64,000 nucleotides of DNA from Bacteroidaceae bacterium (GCA_017526905.1 JAFXQT010000050.1:48142-112141), one strand, 5' to 3'. Counted from the first letter of the stretch, positions 35,904 through 48,762 are shown. The notes: generated by a model from the letters alone, not told the origin. Translations and numbers: made by a program.

Positions 35904-38081
35904 ATGAACAAGAATATTATTTCCTCACTCTTGATAGCCCTTGCCATGTGCATCGGCTTCTCCTCCTGCGAGGACATGCTTCAGGCCAACAACGAACGTC
36001 ACGGCGACATCAACGCCGTGGTGTCCGATACCCTGTATGGTTATTGGGGCATCCTCAAGAGCATCCAAAACCTCGGCGAGCGCTATGTCATCCTGGGCGA
36101 ATGCAGAGGCGATCTGGTGGACGCCACGGAGTACGTCAGCGACTCCATCTATTCCATCCTGAATTTTGAGCGCGACAAGACTACCGATGGTTCCAATCGC
36201 TACCTCAACATCGCCGACTACTACCACGTGATCAATTCCTGCAATGCCTTCTTGGCCAAGTGCGACACCTTGAGGACCGACGGGCGCAATCGCGAAATCA
36301 TGATCAAGGAGTATGCACAGGTCTGCGCCGTCCGCGCCTGGATCTACCTGCAACTCGTGCAGGTCTATGGCGAGGTGCCCTATATCACCAAGCCCATGCT
36401 GTCCACGGCCGAGATGGAGGACTTCTGGGCCAACAGCGAGTTTGTAAACGCCACCAACCTCAAGGACAAAGAGGTCGTGACCAAACTCATCGAAGTGCGC
36501 AATACCCCCATCCCCAACTACGGCTATTACGGTTCGACGAGCTCCACCCAGAACTGCCACTCCACTCAGTGTGTGTTCCCCGCCAATCTGGTGCTGGGCG
36601 ACATCTATCTGCTGGAAGGTTCAAAGGCCAGTTGCGCACAGGCTGCACAATACTACTATGACTTCCTGAACACCATTTATGGCGGTTGTCCTACCGATAA
36701 CCAATACTGTGCAATTACCCGCGATCGGCAAAACGATATAAACAATTATATCAATAGCAACTGGCTCAGTCCCTTCCGTTCGATTAGCGAAGTATCCAGC
36801 GGTCAGGAAACGGTCACCGTCATTCCCTCTGCCACCAACAAACTGTGGGGCACCGTGCAGCATGGCGTGAACGAACTGTTCGGCTACGTGCCAAGCATCT
36901 CCGTGCAGACCAACGGCACCGACACAGCCTCAACCACCAATGCCAACGTATCCTTAGAGCGCGACTACAAGCATCAGCTCGTCCTGTCTGAAAACTACAA
37001 GCAACTGGGCGATGCACAAGTGTATGAGTTCTATAACAACGGCGAAACAGACGAGCTGAAAGTCATGGAAAATGGTGGCGATGCACGTGTTAGATCCATG
37101 CGCGAACAGGACGAGAACGAAAATGGCGACCTCATTGAGTTCGTAACCAAGCAGAATCCTTACGGCAGGTATTCCACCACCTACCCCGTCATCTACCGCA
37201 AGTCCAACATCTGGCTGCGCTTTGCCGAGGCCATCAATCGTGCCGGATTCCCCGGCTACGCCTTCGGCATCCTGAAGTGTGGCATGGTAAACAATCCCAA
37301 CTGGGTACCGACCGATTCTGTCGACTTCATCGACATAGAACCCTATTATTACGCCGATGTCCAAACGGATAGTACTACTACCACCCGCCTCGAATATTCT
37401 TCGGATGTCTTGCTGCTAAATGCCTTGTTGGAGGGCGGCTACTACACCGACTCGCTCGAAGCCATGAACGCCATCCAATATTCACCCGAAGTTTATGCTC
37501 CATGGCCCGACGAAGGTTTGCTCTCATTGATATGCAACCACATCAGCATCTACGAGATGCACCGTGCCAAGAGTACGCCATGGCTGAACTTCAACACCCA
37601 GTACTTCAATGGAACTACAAATTCCAGCCTCCTGATGTATCGTGACGGATACGATTATACCGCGGAGAATTACACCATATCCGGCAACACCACCACTGGC
37701 ATTCACTCTCGCGGCTGCGGACGCCTCCTACCCCGCGATCGTAACACCTCCTTCAACTATGTGAACCAGGTGAACCGTATGCTCCAGATGCACGAGGACT
37801 ATGCCGAGGCCGATTCGCTGACACGTGCCGAAATCTACGATCCGGCCAATGAGGAACTGGTAATCAAAGCCATCGAAGACCTCATCTGCGATGAGATGGC
37901 GCTTGAAACCGGTGTCGAAGGCAACCGCTTCTTCGACCTGATGCGCATGGCACGTCACCGCAAAGACAACGACTTCCTGGCCAAACGTGTGGCCATGCGC
38001 ACCGGCACCATGAATGCAGCACTGCGCAGCAAACTGCAGTCTGAGTCCTACTGGTACCTGCCCTGCCCCGCCAGAAAGTGA
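35904..38081 (+). CDS. SusD/RagB-like lipoprotein (second pair)
   Basis: About 725 residues from ATG 35904, which lies 13 bases after susC; the longer frame upstream only overlaps susC. Lipobox CIGFSSC then EDMLQANNERHGD. SusD-type features are VRAWIYLQLVQVYGEVPYITKP and, near the end, DEMALETGVEGNRFFDLMRMARH. It is longer than the first SusD (603), with an extra central region containing VNNPNWVPTDS and TTGIHSRGCGR. Its last gene position and the strong hairpin 40 bases downstream mark the end of the locus. Confidence 0.9.
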   Translation: MNKNIISSLLIALAMCIGFSSCEDMLQANNERHGDINAVVSDTLYGYWGILKSIQNLGERYVILGECRGDLVDATEYVSDSIYSILNFERDKTTDGSNRYLNIADYYHVINSCNAFLAKCDTLRTDGRNREIMIKEYAQVCAVRAWIYLQLVQVYGEVPYITKPMLSTAEMEDFWANSEFVNATNLKDKEVVTKLIEVRNTPIPNYGYYGSTSSTQNCHSTQCVFPANLVLGDIYLLEGSKASCAQAAQYYYDFLNTIYGGCPTDNQYCAITRDRQNDINNYINSNWLSPFRSISEVSSGQETVTVIPSATNKLWGTVQHGVNELFGYVPSISVQTNGTDTASTTNANVSLERDYKHQLVLSENYKQLGDAQVYEFYNNGETDELKVMENGGDARVRSMREQDENENGDLIEFVTKQNPYGRYSTTYPVIYRKSNIWLRFAEAINRAGFPGYAFGILKCGMVNNPNWVPTDSVDFIDIEPYYYADVQTDSTTTTRLEYSSDVLLLNALLEGGYYTDSLEAMNAIQYSPEVYAPWPDEGLLSLICNHISIYEMHRAKSTPWLNFNTQYFNGTTNSSLLMYRDGYDYTAENYTISGNTTTGIHSRGCGRLLPRDRNTSFNYVNQVNRMLQMHEDYAEADSLTRAEIYDPANEELVIKAIEDLICDEMALETGVEGNRFFDLMRMARHRKDNDFLAKRVAMRTGTMNAALRSKLQSESYWYLPCPARK

Positions 38082-38093
38082 CACAACAAGTAA

Positions 38094-41459
<3,366 letters not shown>

Positions 41460-41491
41460 TCATGAACCATTTTTCCAACAACCATCTATAA

Positions 41492-41528
41492 TGCAACTCA
41501 GCGCCCCCAAAGCGGGCGCTGGGTTGCA
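41492..41528 (+). terminator. Hairpin after the GH2 gene
   Basis: A 15-base, nearly perfect stem (41492-41506 with 41514-41528; one G-T pair) closed by a seven-base loop. No T-run follows, so it may be an mRNA-stabilising hairpin or a REP-like element instead of an intrinsic terminator. Confidence 0.55.
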
Positions 41529-41560
41529 ATGAGTCTGTACCTTATCATACACAACACGCA

Positions 41561-43447
41561 ATGGAATTTCTCAAAAAGCATACTTGGTGGTTAGGCGTCA
41601 TCGTGGTGCTGGCCGTGGCGGGCATCAGCCTTGTGCAGCAAGAAAGCGAGTTGCTTCTGCGCGGTCAGGAACTGAACCTGTGGCTTCCCACAGGTCTCTT
41701 CTGGCACACAATGATGCAATATCCCGGCGGTGCCGCCTCGTGGCTGGGCTGCTACCTGACCCAGTATTTCTACTACCCCTGGCTGGGCACCGCCATCCTG
41801 TGTGGCCTGTGGTTCGTAATCTGCCTCCTGCTGGCTTGGATCTATAAGCTCAAGGGGCCGCAAGTCCTGCTCACCCTGCTGGTGCCGCTGGCCCTGCTGG
41901 CCTGCCTCACACAGACGGGCTACTGGATCTACTACCAAAAGCTTCAGGGACACCTGTTCGTGCCCACGGTGGGTGTGCTCTTCGCCGTGCTCACCCTGTG
42001 CATCCACCGCGTTATACCCAACCGCTGGGGCCGCATGGCATGGATGACCGCAACCTGCATCGCGGGCTACCCCTTCTTCGGTGCCTGGGCACTGGGTGCC
42101 ACCGGCTTGATGGCATTGCCCAGCCTGCTGTCCGGTCCGCTGACCAAGAAGCTGGTACCCTTCGGGGTTGGCCTGCTGCTCATCGCCTTCGTGCCGAAGA
42201 TCTATTGCGCGCAAGTGTTTGAGATGACCAAGGGCGAGTATGCCCTTGTGGCTGCCATGCCCTCCATGCGCTACAGCGCCGATTCGTTCGAGCAATACCG
42301 CCTGCCCTATTATGCCATCATCCTGGCTTTCCTCGTCCTCATTGCCACACGCTACCTGCAGCAATGGACCAACCGGCGCACCCTGTCGTGGTGGATGCAA
42401 AGCGCCATCGCCGTGGCATTGGTGGCCGTGGGCATCGTGGGCGTAAAGGCCGCCTGGTACCGCGATGTGAACTTTCACAAGGAACTGGCCATGAACCGCG
42501 CCATCGAGGAATGCGACTGGGAGCGCGTGCTGGACATCGCACGCGAACCCTCCGACAAGAAACCCACGCGCCAGATTGTCATGTACAAGAACCTGGCCCT
42601 GTTCCGCCTGGGTCGCTGCGGCGACGAGATGTTCCTCTACCCCGAGGGAGCCGAGAAGCAGAACGCGCCTTGGCAGATTCACATGACACAGGTGGGCGGC
42701 AAACTCATCTACTACCACTACGGCAAGGAGAACTTCTGCTACCGCTGGTGCATGGAGGACGGCGTGGAGTTCGGCTGGAAGCTGGAAACACTCAAGCTCA
42801 TGGCACGCAACGCACTGCTCAACCATGAGTGGGAGGTGGCGCGCAAGTACCTCGATCTCATCCGCCAGACCACCTTCGGCCGCCAGTGGGCCGACCACTA
42901 TGCCGCACTGCTGCGCAACCCCGACTGCATGGATCTGCAAAAGGTCGAAGCGGCCATCAAGGCTGGCAAGCCCATCCTCTCCGAGAAAGATACCGAGGAG
43001 TTCCTGCCCATCATGCACATGATGACCTACCCCGACCGCTTGGACGGCGACAACACCCTGGTCGAGATGTACCTGCTCAACAGCTTCGCCAAAGGCAACG
43101 GCAACGACCTCCTCTTCCAGGAAATGACGCTGATCTGTGCCCTCATCATGAAGGACATCGACCTCTTCTGGCCCCGATTCATGCGTTATGCCACACTCAA
43201 CCCCGAGGTGCACATGCCACGCTACTACCAGGAGGCAGCCTATCTTTACGGCCACCTGGAGAACAAGGTGGACATCAGCCGCATGCCCTTCGACCAGAGC
43301 GTCAAGGACACCTACGACCGCTTCATGCAGTTCAATGCCCAGTGCGGTTCCATGACCGATGCCCAGAAAGCCGAGGCCTTTGCCCCTATGTTCAGCGACA
43401 CCTTCTACTACTTCTACTTCCTGGTGCGCAACCAAAAGACAAACTAA
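41561..43447 (+). CDS. Multi-pass membrane protein, DUF6057-like
   Basis: A 628-residue protein. The first ~310 residues contain about nine to ten hydrophobic helices (for example WWLGVIVVLAVAGISL, LGTAILCGLWFVICLLLAW, IILAFLVLIATRYLQQW); the C-terminal half is soluble and helical, with TPR-like spacing (NALLNHEWEVARKYLDLIRQTTFG). I associate this architecture with the Bacteroidetes family DUF6057, of unknown function. It starts a four-gene stretch on one strand, 21 bases before the beta-propeller lipoprotein gene. Confidence 0.75.
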   Translation: MEFLKKHTWWLGVIVVLAVAGISLVQQESELLLRGQELNLWLPTGLFWHTMMQYPGGAASWLGCYLTQYFYYPWLGTAILCGLWFVICLLLAWIYKLKGPQVLLTLLVPLALLACLTQTGYWIYYQKLQGHLFVPTVGVLFAVLTLCIHRVIPNRWGRMAWMTATCIAGYPFFGAWALGATGLMALPSLLSGPLTKKLVPFGVGLLLIAFVPKIYCAQVFEMTKGEYALVAAMPSMRYSADSFEQYRLPYYAIILAFLVLIATRYLQQWTNRRTLSWWMQSAIAVALVAVGIVGVKAAWYRDVNFHKELAMNRAIEECDWERVLDIAREPSDKKPTRQIVMYKNLALFRLGRCGDEMFLYPEGAEKQNAPWQIHMTQVGGKLIYYHYGKENFCYRWCMEDGVEFGWKLETLKLMARNALLNHEWEVARKYLDLIRQTTFGRQWADHYAALLRNPDCMDLQKVEAAIKAGKPILSEKDTEEFLPIMHMMTYPDRLDGDNTLVEMYLLNSFAKGNGNDLLFQEMTLICALIMKDIDLFWPRFMRYATLNPEVHMPRYYQEAAYLYGHLENKVDISRMPFDQSVKDTYDRFMQFNAQCGSMTDAQKAEAFAPMFSDTFYYFYFLVRNQKTN

Positions 43448-43468
43448 TACCGACCACACCACTACACA

Positions 43469-45097
43469 ATGAATACTACAACCCTAAAACTTGGTGTGCT
43501 GGCGCTTGCATTAGCGTCGCTCATGGCATGCTCGTCGCCCACCGTTCCTTCCAGCTATACCGACCGCAAGGAATCCCCGCAGATCTATCCGGACTACACC
43601 GACGTCACCGTGCCCGTCAACATCGCCCCCCTGCATTTTCACATCGACCACAGTGCCACGGATAAGGCATTCGTCACCCGCTTCACCGCCGGCGGCGAGC
43701 AGTGGGTGCTTGGTGGCGAGGACGTGCGCCCCGGCCTGAAGAAATGGCACCAGATGACCGATGCCGCGTTGGCTGCCGACGGCAAGATCAACGTGGAAGT
43801 GTTCATCCAGTCCGATGCCCAGTGGCAACGCTTCAAGCCATTCAGCATCAGTGTGATGAAGGACAGCATCGATCCCTACATCTCCTACCGTCTCATCTCG
43901 CCCTCCTACGTCACCTACGAGGATCTCACCCTGAACCAGCGCTGCCTGGAGAACTTTGACGAGAGCCTCATCTACGGCAACATGATCAACTCCGACGAAC
44001 ACAACGGACAGTGCATCAACTGCCACCACACACAGTGGTACAACCCCAACCGCCTGCAGTTCCATGTGCGCCAGTATCTGGGCGGCACCGTCATTGCCTA
44101 CGATGGCAAGGTGCAGAAGATCGACCTCAAGACAGACTCCACCCTCTCTGCCGGCGTCTATCCCACCTGGCATCCCACCAAGCCGTGGATCGTCTATTCT
44201 ACCAATAGCACCGGGCAGAGTTTCCACACCCGCGACCCGCAAAAGATCGAGGTGCAGGACACCAAGTCCAACCTCATCTTCTACAACCTGGAAACCAACG
44301 AGGTCACACCCATCACACGCGACACCACCGACCTGGACTGCTTCCCCTTCTGGAGCCCCGACGGCCGCTACATCTACTACGTCAGCGCCCACTGGGAACG
44401 CCGCGACACGGTCAACCTCGACTTCGAGCTCATCAAGAACTACAAGGACGTGCAGTACAACCTCTACCGCATGGCCTTCGACGAGCGCACACACACCTTC
44501 GGCCCGCGCCAACTGGTGTACAACGCCGTGGCCCGCAACCGCAGCGTCACCCTGCCGCGCATCAGCCCCGACGGCCGTTGGCTCATGTTCACCCAAGGGC
44601 AGTTCGGTGTGTTCCACATCTGGCACAACGATGCCGACCTCTACCTGGCCGACCTCACCCGCATCGAGCCCGATATTGATGCCCCCTCGCCCCTTCCCGG
44701 TCTCAACGAAACCAAGCTGACCCATGAGGACAGCGTGCGCATAGCCCAGGCCGAAGCCATCCCGTTGCCTGCCTTCATCCGTCCCATTACCGAGGCCAAC
44801 AGCGCCGATGTGGACAGCTACCACTCCTGGTCCAGCAACGGCCGTTGGGTCGTGTTCTCCTCCCGCCGTGTCGATGGCAACTTCACCCGTCCCTTCATCA
44901 CCTACTTCAAGGCCGACGGCACCTTCACCAAGCCCTTCGAACTGCCGCAGGACAACCCACAATACCACCGCCAGTTCCTCCGCTCCTACAACATCCCCGA
45001 CTTCATGTCAGGCCCTGTCACCATCCGTCCGCAGGAGTTCGCCAAAGTCGTCCGCAAGGATGCCACCAAGGCTAAGCTCAAGATGAGCGGGAAGTAA
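43469..45097 (+). CDS. TolB-type beta-propeller lipoprotein with a CxxCH heme-binding motif
   Basis: A 542-residue lipoprotein (lipobox LASLMAC, Cys 21). The C-terminal part has PD40/TolB propeller repeats (FPFWSPDGRYIYYVSAHWER, RISPDGRWLMFTQGQFG, HSWSSNGRWVVFSSRR). Between the N-terminal beta-domain and the propeller lies GQCINCHHTQW (C182, C185, H186), the canonical attachment motif for covalent heme c. It is next to the DUF6057-like gene, and I believe the pairing recurs in this group. If the heme is attached, this would be a surface or periplasmic redox protein. The motif could also bind metal without heme. Confidence 0.75.
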   Translation: MNTTTLKLGVLALALASLMACSSPTVPSSYTDRKESPQIYPDYTDVTVPVNIAPLHFHIDHSATDKAFVTRFTAGGEQWVLGGEDVRPGLKKWHQMTDAALAADGKINVEVFIQSDAQWQRFKPFSISVMKDSIDPYISYRLISPSYVTYEDLTLNQRCLENFDESLIYGNMINSDEHNGQCINCHHTQWYNPNRLQFHVRQYLGGTVIAYDGKVQKIDLKTDSTLSAGVYPTWHPTKPWIVYSTNSTGQSFHTRDPQKIEVQDTKSNLIFYNLETNEVTPITRDTTDLDCFPFWSPDGRYIYYVSAHWERRDTVNLDFELIKNYKDVQYNLYRMAFDERTHTFGPRQLVYNAVARNRSVTLPRISPDGRWLMFTQGQFGVFHIWHNDADLYLADLTRIEPDIDAPSPLPGLNETKLTHEDSVRIAQAEAIPLPAFIRPITEANSADVDSYHSWSSNGRWVVFSSRRVDGNFTRPFITYFKADGTFTKPFELPQDNPQYHRQFLRSYNIPDFMSGPVTIRPQEFAKVVRKDATKAKLKMSGK

Positions 45098-45166
45098 GAA
45101 AGTGAAAAGTGAAGAGTGAAAGTGAAAAGTGGAAAATGAAAAGTGAAAAGTGAAAAGTGAAGAATA
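45098..45166 (+). repeat. Heptanucleotide array, AAAGTGA family
   Basis: About ten tandem or near-tandem AAAGTGA units with variants (AGAGTGA, AAAATGA), starting directly after the stop codon of the propeller lipoprotein. In this orientation every unit contains TGA. It also creates a GTG (45157) that is a false upstream start for the next gene. Confidence 0.93.
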
Positions 45167-45183
45167 AAAGCACCCCAACCACT

Positions 45184-47409
45184 ATGTTCAAACACCGTCC
45201 CGTCCTTTATGCTGCGATTGCATCGCAGCTCCTCCTCCTCCCCCTGTCCCTCAAGGCTCAGGGCACCCTCGATGACTACCGCCGTGCCTATTCCATCTAT
45301 GGCACTTACAATGGCAAGATGAAGGGCACGGCCGCCGATGTCCGCTGGACGGCGCCCGACCGCTTCACCTACCGTGTGGATGGCACCACCCACCGCGCTT
45401 ATATCAACCCCGAAGGCCGGCTGGTCATTGACGACCCTGCCGACACCGTCCAGGCCGAGCGCCAGCAGCGCGACCCGTGGGCACAATACCGTGGTGCCGG
45501 CAACCGCCAGCGCCGTCAGGTCACCTTCACCAACCGCCGCCAGCAGCAGCGCCACTGGATGGAAACCGACGACGAGCGCGATGCCGACCCCATCCTCAGC
45601 CCCGACTCACAGCTCGTCGCCTTCGTGCGCAACGACAACGTGTGGGTGGCCAAACCCAACGGCACCGACGCACGCCCCATCAGCACCGACGGCACCAAGA
45701 GCCACTACTTCAGCAGCTACATAAGCTGGAGCCCCGACGGCCGCTACGTGGCTGCCTACCGCCTCCGTCCCATCGAGAAGCGCTACGTCTATTACGTCGA
45801 ATCGTCGCCTGCCGACCAGCTGCAGCCCATCCTGCACAAGCAGGAATACGCCAAGCCGGGCGATGAACTGGCGCAGAAGACCCTCTATCTCATCGAGGTG
45901 GCCACTGGCCGCGTCATGAAGGCCGACAACACCCTCTTCCCCAACCAGTATTCGCTGGACAACATCCGCTGGAACGAGGCCGGCGATGCCATCACATTCG
46001 AGTATAACGAACGCGGCCACAAGGCCTACCGCGTGCTGGAGATGAGCGCCAAGACCGGACAGGTGCGCACCCTCATCGACGAGCAGTTCAGCACCTACGT
46101 CAACTACTCGGCCTACCACTACCGCCACGACTTCGACGACGGCAAGCGCACGCTCTGGATGTCCGAGCGCGACGGCTACGCCCACCTCTACTTGTACAAC
46201 TTCGACCCGAAAGCCCCCAAGCCCAAGAAGCAAGCCCCCACCACCTACATCTCCACCTGGCGCGGCAACCCGATGGGCGCCTTCCAGGTCACACGTGGCC
46301 AGTGGGTGGTGCGCCGTGTGCTGCGGGTCGACGAGGAGCGTGGCCACATCTACTTTACCGCCTGCGGCGTGAACAAGGACGAGGACCCCTACAACATCCA
46401 CTACTACCGCATTGGGCTGGACGGCAAGGGCCTCACCGACCTGACGCCCGCACCCGGCAACCACAGCGCCCAGTTCAACGAGGACTACACCTACCTCATC
46501 GACACCTACTCCACACCCGAGATGCCCCCCGTCACCGTGTGGCGGTCGGTAGCAACCCCCACCAACGCCACCACCCTGGCCAAGGCCGACATCAGCGCCC
46601 TCCTGGCCACCGGCTGGCAGCGCCCTGAGGTGTTCGTGGCCCCGGGCCGCGACGGCGCCACGCCCATGTATGGCGTCATCTGCCGCCCCAGCAATTTCGA
46701 CCCCTCGCACAAGTACCCCGTCATCGAGTACATCTATTCCGGCCCCGGCGATGCCTACACGCCCAAGACCTTCAGCGCCTTCAACTGGAACATGACGGCA
46801 CTGGCCGAACTGGGCTTCATCGTGGTGCAGCTGGACGGCATGACCACCAGCCATCGCGGCAAAGCCTTCGAGGAGGTGTGCTACAAGAACCTGAAGGACG
46901 CCGGCTTCCCCGACCGTATTGCATGGATCAAGGCCGCCGCACAGAAGTACCCCTACATGGATGCCGACAACGTGGGCATCTACGGCTGCTCGGCCGGCGG
47001 ACAGGAGAGCACGGCCGCCGTACTGTTCCACGGCGACTTCTACAAAGCCGCCTACAGCGCCTGCGGATGCCATGACAACCGCATGGACAAAATATGGTGG
47101 AACGAGCAGTGGATGGGCTACCCCGTGGACTCCTCCTATATTGAAAGCTCCAACGTAGAGAACGCCTACCGCCTGGAACGCCCGCTCATGTTAGTGGTGG
47201 GCGAACTGGACGACAACGTGGATCCCGCCTCGACCATGCAGGTGGTCAGCGCCCTGCAGCGCGCCAACAAGCCCTTCGAGCTGGTAGTTATCCCCGGCGC
47301 CCACCACACCATGGGCGAGAGCTACGGCGAACACAAGCGCTACGACTTCTTCGTGAAGAACCTCCTTGGCGTGGAGCCCCCCAAGTGGTCCGATCTGGAA
47401 AAGAGATAA
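45184..47409 (+). CDS. Exported S9 (dipeptidyl peptidase IV-type) serine peptidase
   Basis: About 741 residues from ATG 45184; the signal peptide is VLYAAIASQLLLLPLSLKAQG. An N-terminal eight-bladed propeller region (WSPDGRYVAAYRLRPIEKRYVYYVES) is followed by an alpha/beta-hydrolase domain: catalytic Ser in YGCSAGGQES, Asp in GELDDNVDPAS, His in PGAHHTMGE. Family members remove dipeptides from peptide N-termini in the periplasm. The nucleophile elbow is GCSAGG instead of the common GWSYGG found in the second S9 enzyme of this window. The stop codon lies inside a heptanucleotide array (AGATAAG). Confidence 0.92.
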   Translation: MFKHRPVLYAAIASQLLLLPLSLKAQGTLDDYRRAYSIYGTYNGKMKGTAADVRWTAPDRFTYRVDGTTHRAYINPEGRLVIDDPADTVQAERQQRDPWAQYRGAGNRQRRQVTFTNRRQQQRHWMETDDERDADPILSPDSQLVAFVRNDNVWVAKPNGTDARPISTDGTKSHYFSSYISWSPDGRYVAAYRLRPIEKRYVYYVESSPADQLQPILHKQEYAKPGDELAQKTLYLIEVATGRVMKADNTLFPNQYSLDNIRWNEAGDAITFEYNERGHKAYRVLEMSAKTGQVRTLIDEQFSTYVNYSAYHYRHDFDDGKRTLWMSERDGYAHLYLYNFDPKAPKPKKQAPTTYISTWRGNPMGAFQVTRGQWVVRRVLRVDEERGHIYFTACGVNKDEDPYNIHYYRIGLDGKGLTDLTPAPGNHSAQFNEDYTYLIDTYSTPEMPPVTVWRSVATPTNATTLAKADISALLATGWQRPEVFVAPGRDGATPMYGVICRPSNFDPSHKYPVIEYIYSGPGDAYTPKTFSAFNWNMTALAELGFIVVQLDGMTTSHRGKAFEEVCYKNLKDAGFPDRIAWIKAAAQKYPYMDADNVGIYGCSAGGQESTAAVLFHGDFYKAAYSACGCHDNRMDKIWWNEQWMGYPVDSSYIESSNVENAYRLERPLMLVVGELDDNVDPASTMQVVSALQRANKPFELVVIPGAHHTMGESYGEHKRYDFFVKNLLGVEPPKWSDLEKR

Positions 47410-47451
47410 GTTAAAAGATAAGAGTTAAGAGTTAAGAGATAAGAGATAAGC
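47404..47451 (+). repeat. Heptanucleotide array, AGATAAG/AGTTAAG family
   Basis: About six 7-base units (AGATAAG, AGTTAAG and variants). The first unit provides the TAA stop of the S9 peptidase at 47407-47409. Confidence 0.9.
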
Positions 47452-47505
47452 GTTCGAACACACCATCTCGCCTCGAACCATCACAAATCATCTATAGGCA
47501 GTGTG

Positions 47506-47526
47506 CCCGGCGGTTTCCCCGCCGGG
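47506..47526 (+). repeat. GC-rich hairpin, shared with hemW
   Basis: Perfect 8-base stem with loop TTTCC. Its 19-base core CCGGCGGTTTCCCCGCCGG occurs again inside hemW at 54714-54732. It lies 40 bases before the GTG start of the nrnA-like gene. Confidence 0.9.
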
Positions 47527-47565
47527 CCTCCCCTCGCCTCCCCCACACAATAAGCAAACACCCCC

Positions 47566-48624
47566 GTGCAATCATTACTCACCCCCGAACAGATAGCCCT
47601 CTGGCAGCAACTGCTCCCCCTCGACGAGGGGCGCGAAGAGGGCAAACAGCAACGCATCGTAATTACCTGCCACAAAGGCCCCGACGGCGACGCCATCGGC
47701 TCGGCCACTGCCCTGGCCTCATGGCTGCGCCGACTGGGCAAAGAAGCCACCGTGGTGGCCCCCACCATCTTCCCCGACTTCCTGAAATGGATTCCTGGGG
47801 CCGACCAAGTCCTGGTCTATGACAAGCACGAGGCCGAAGTGCAGCCCGTGGTGGAAGCGGCCGACCTCATCATCATGGCCGACCATGGCGAGCTCTCACG
47901 CATGGCCGCCCTGGGCGACGTGGTGGCCGCCAGCACCGCACCACGCATCATGATCGACCACCACCTCGACCCGCAGCAAGGCATCGCCCAACTGGTCATC
48001 TCCCACCCCGAGCTCAGCAGCACCTGCGAACTGGTGCTGCGCCTCATCATCGAACTGGGCCAATACGAAGCCCTCACCCACGACGAGGCCGTGAGCCTGT
48101 ACACTGGCATGATGACCGATACCGGCGCCTTCACCTACGCCAGCAGCCGCCCTGAGATTTACCAACTCATCAGTCTCCTGCTGGCCAAGGGCATCGACAA
48201 GGACAAGATCTACCGCAACGTGTTCTTCACCTATAGCCCCGACCGCCTGCGCCTGATGGGCTACCTGCTGTATGTGAAGCTGGAACTGGACCGCAAGCGC
48301 CACGCCGCCATCATGACCTTCACCAATGCCGAACGGCGCCGCTTCCGCACGCTCAACGGCGACACCGAGGGCTTCGTGAACCTGCCGCTGCAAATCCTGG
48401 GCATGAAACTGTCCATCTTCCTGCGCGAGGACACCGAGCGCCCCCTGGTGCGCGTGAGCCTGCGCTCGGTCGATGACTTCCCCTGCAACGAGATGGCGGC
48501 CGAGTTCTTCGGCGGCGGCGGACACAAAAACGCAGCCGGCGGCGAGGTGTGGGGCACCATGGACCAGGCCGTGAAGCGTGCCAAGGAAGCCATCAACAAA
48601 TACGCCCCGCTACTCAGGGCATAG
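47566..48624 (+). CDS. DHH-family phosphoesterase (NrnA-like nanoRNase/pAp phosphatase)
   Basis: A 352-residue bifunctional-type enzyme that degrades short RNA oligonucleotides and 3'-phosphoadenosine 5'-phosphate. Metal-binding motifs: TCHKGPDGDAIGSA, then IIMADHGE, then the DHH motif in IMIDHHLD. The DHHA1 end has EFFGGGGHKNAAGG. The frame begins with GTG 47566 (MQSLLTPEQIALW); no ATG is near, and the sequence before it is the GC-rich hairpin. NrnA is usually 310-350 residues, so the length is complete. Confidence 0.93.
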   Translation: MQSLLTPEQIALWQQLLPLDEGREEGKQQRIVITCHKGPDGDAIGSATALASWLRRLGKEATVVAPTIFPDFLKWIPGADQVLVYDKHEAEVQPVVEAADLIIMADHGELSRMAALGDVVAASTAPRIMIDHHLDPQQGIAQLVISHPELSSTCELVLRLIIELGQYEALTHDEAVSLYTGMMTDTGAFTYASSRPEIYQLISLLLAKGIDKDKIYRNVFFTYSPDRLRLMGYLLYVKLELDRKRHAAIMTFTNAERRRFRTLNGDTEGFVNLPLQILGMKLSIFLREDTERPLVRVSLRSVDDFPCNEMAAEFFGGGGHKNAAGGEVWGTMDQAVKRAKEAINKYAPLLRA

Positions 48625-48716
48625 CGCGCCACAACGCCGTGAGTGCGGGCGCCGATGCCACGGAAACACCCCCACAAGCATCCCAAGCCCTCCATTTTCA
48701 CGCTGCAGCCCTCATT

Positions 48717-48749
48717 TTTCACGCTTTCACTTTTCACTTTTCACTTTTT
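48717..48749 (+). repeat. Heptanucleotide array, TTTTCAC family
   Basis: Four to five 7-base units around TTTTCAC (the complement of the AAAGTGA family at 45098), placed where the -33 region of the next gene would be. Confidence 0.85.
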
Positions 48750-48754
48750 CTGCC

Positions 48755-48762
48755 TACCTTTG
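48755..48762 (+). promoter_or_regulatory. -7 element for the DUF4827-like gene, nearly leaderless
   Basis: TACCTTTG is an exact TAnnTTTG match only eight bases before the ATG at 48771, so a transcript starting at the usual distance would have almost no 5' leader. The heptanucleotide array occupies the -33 position. Confidence 0.6.
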
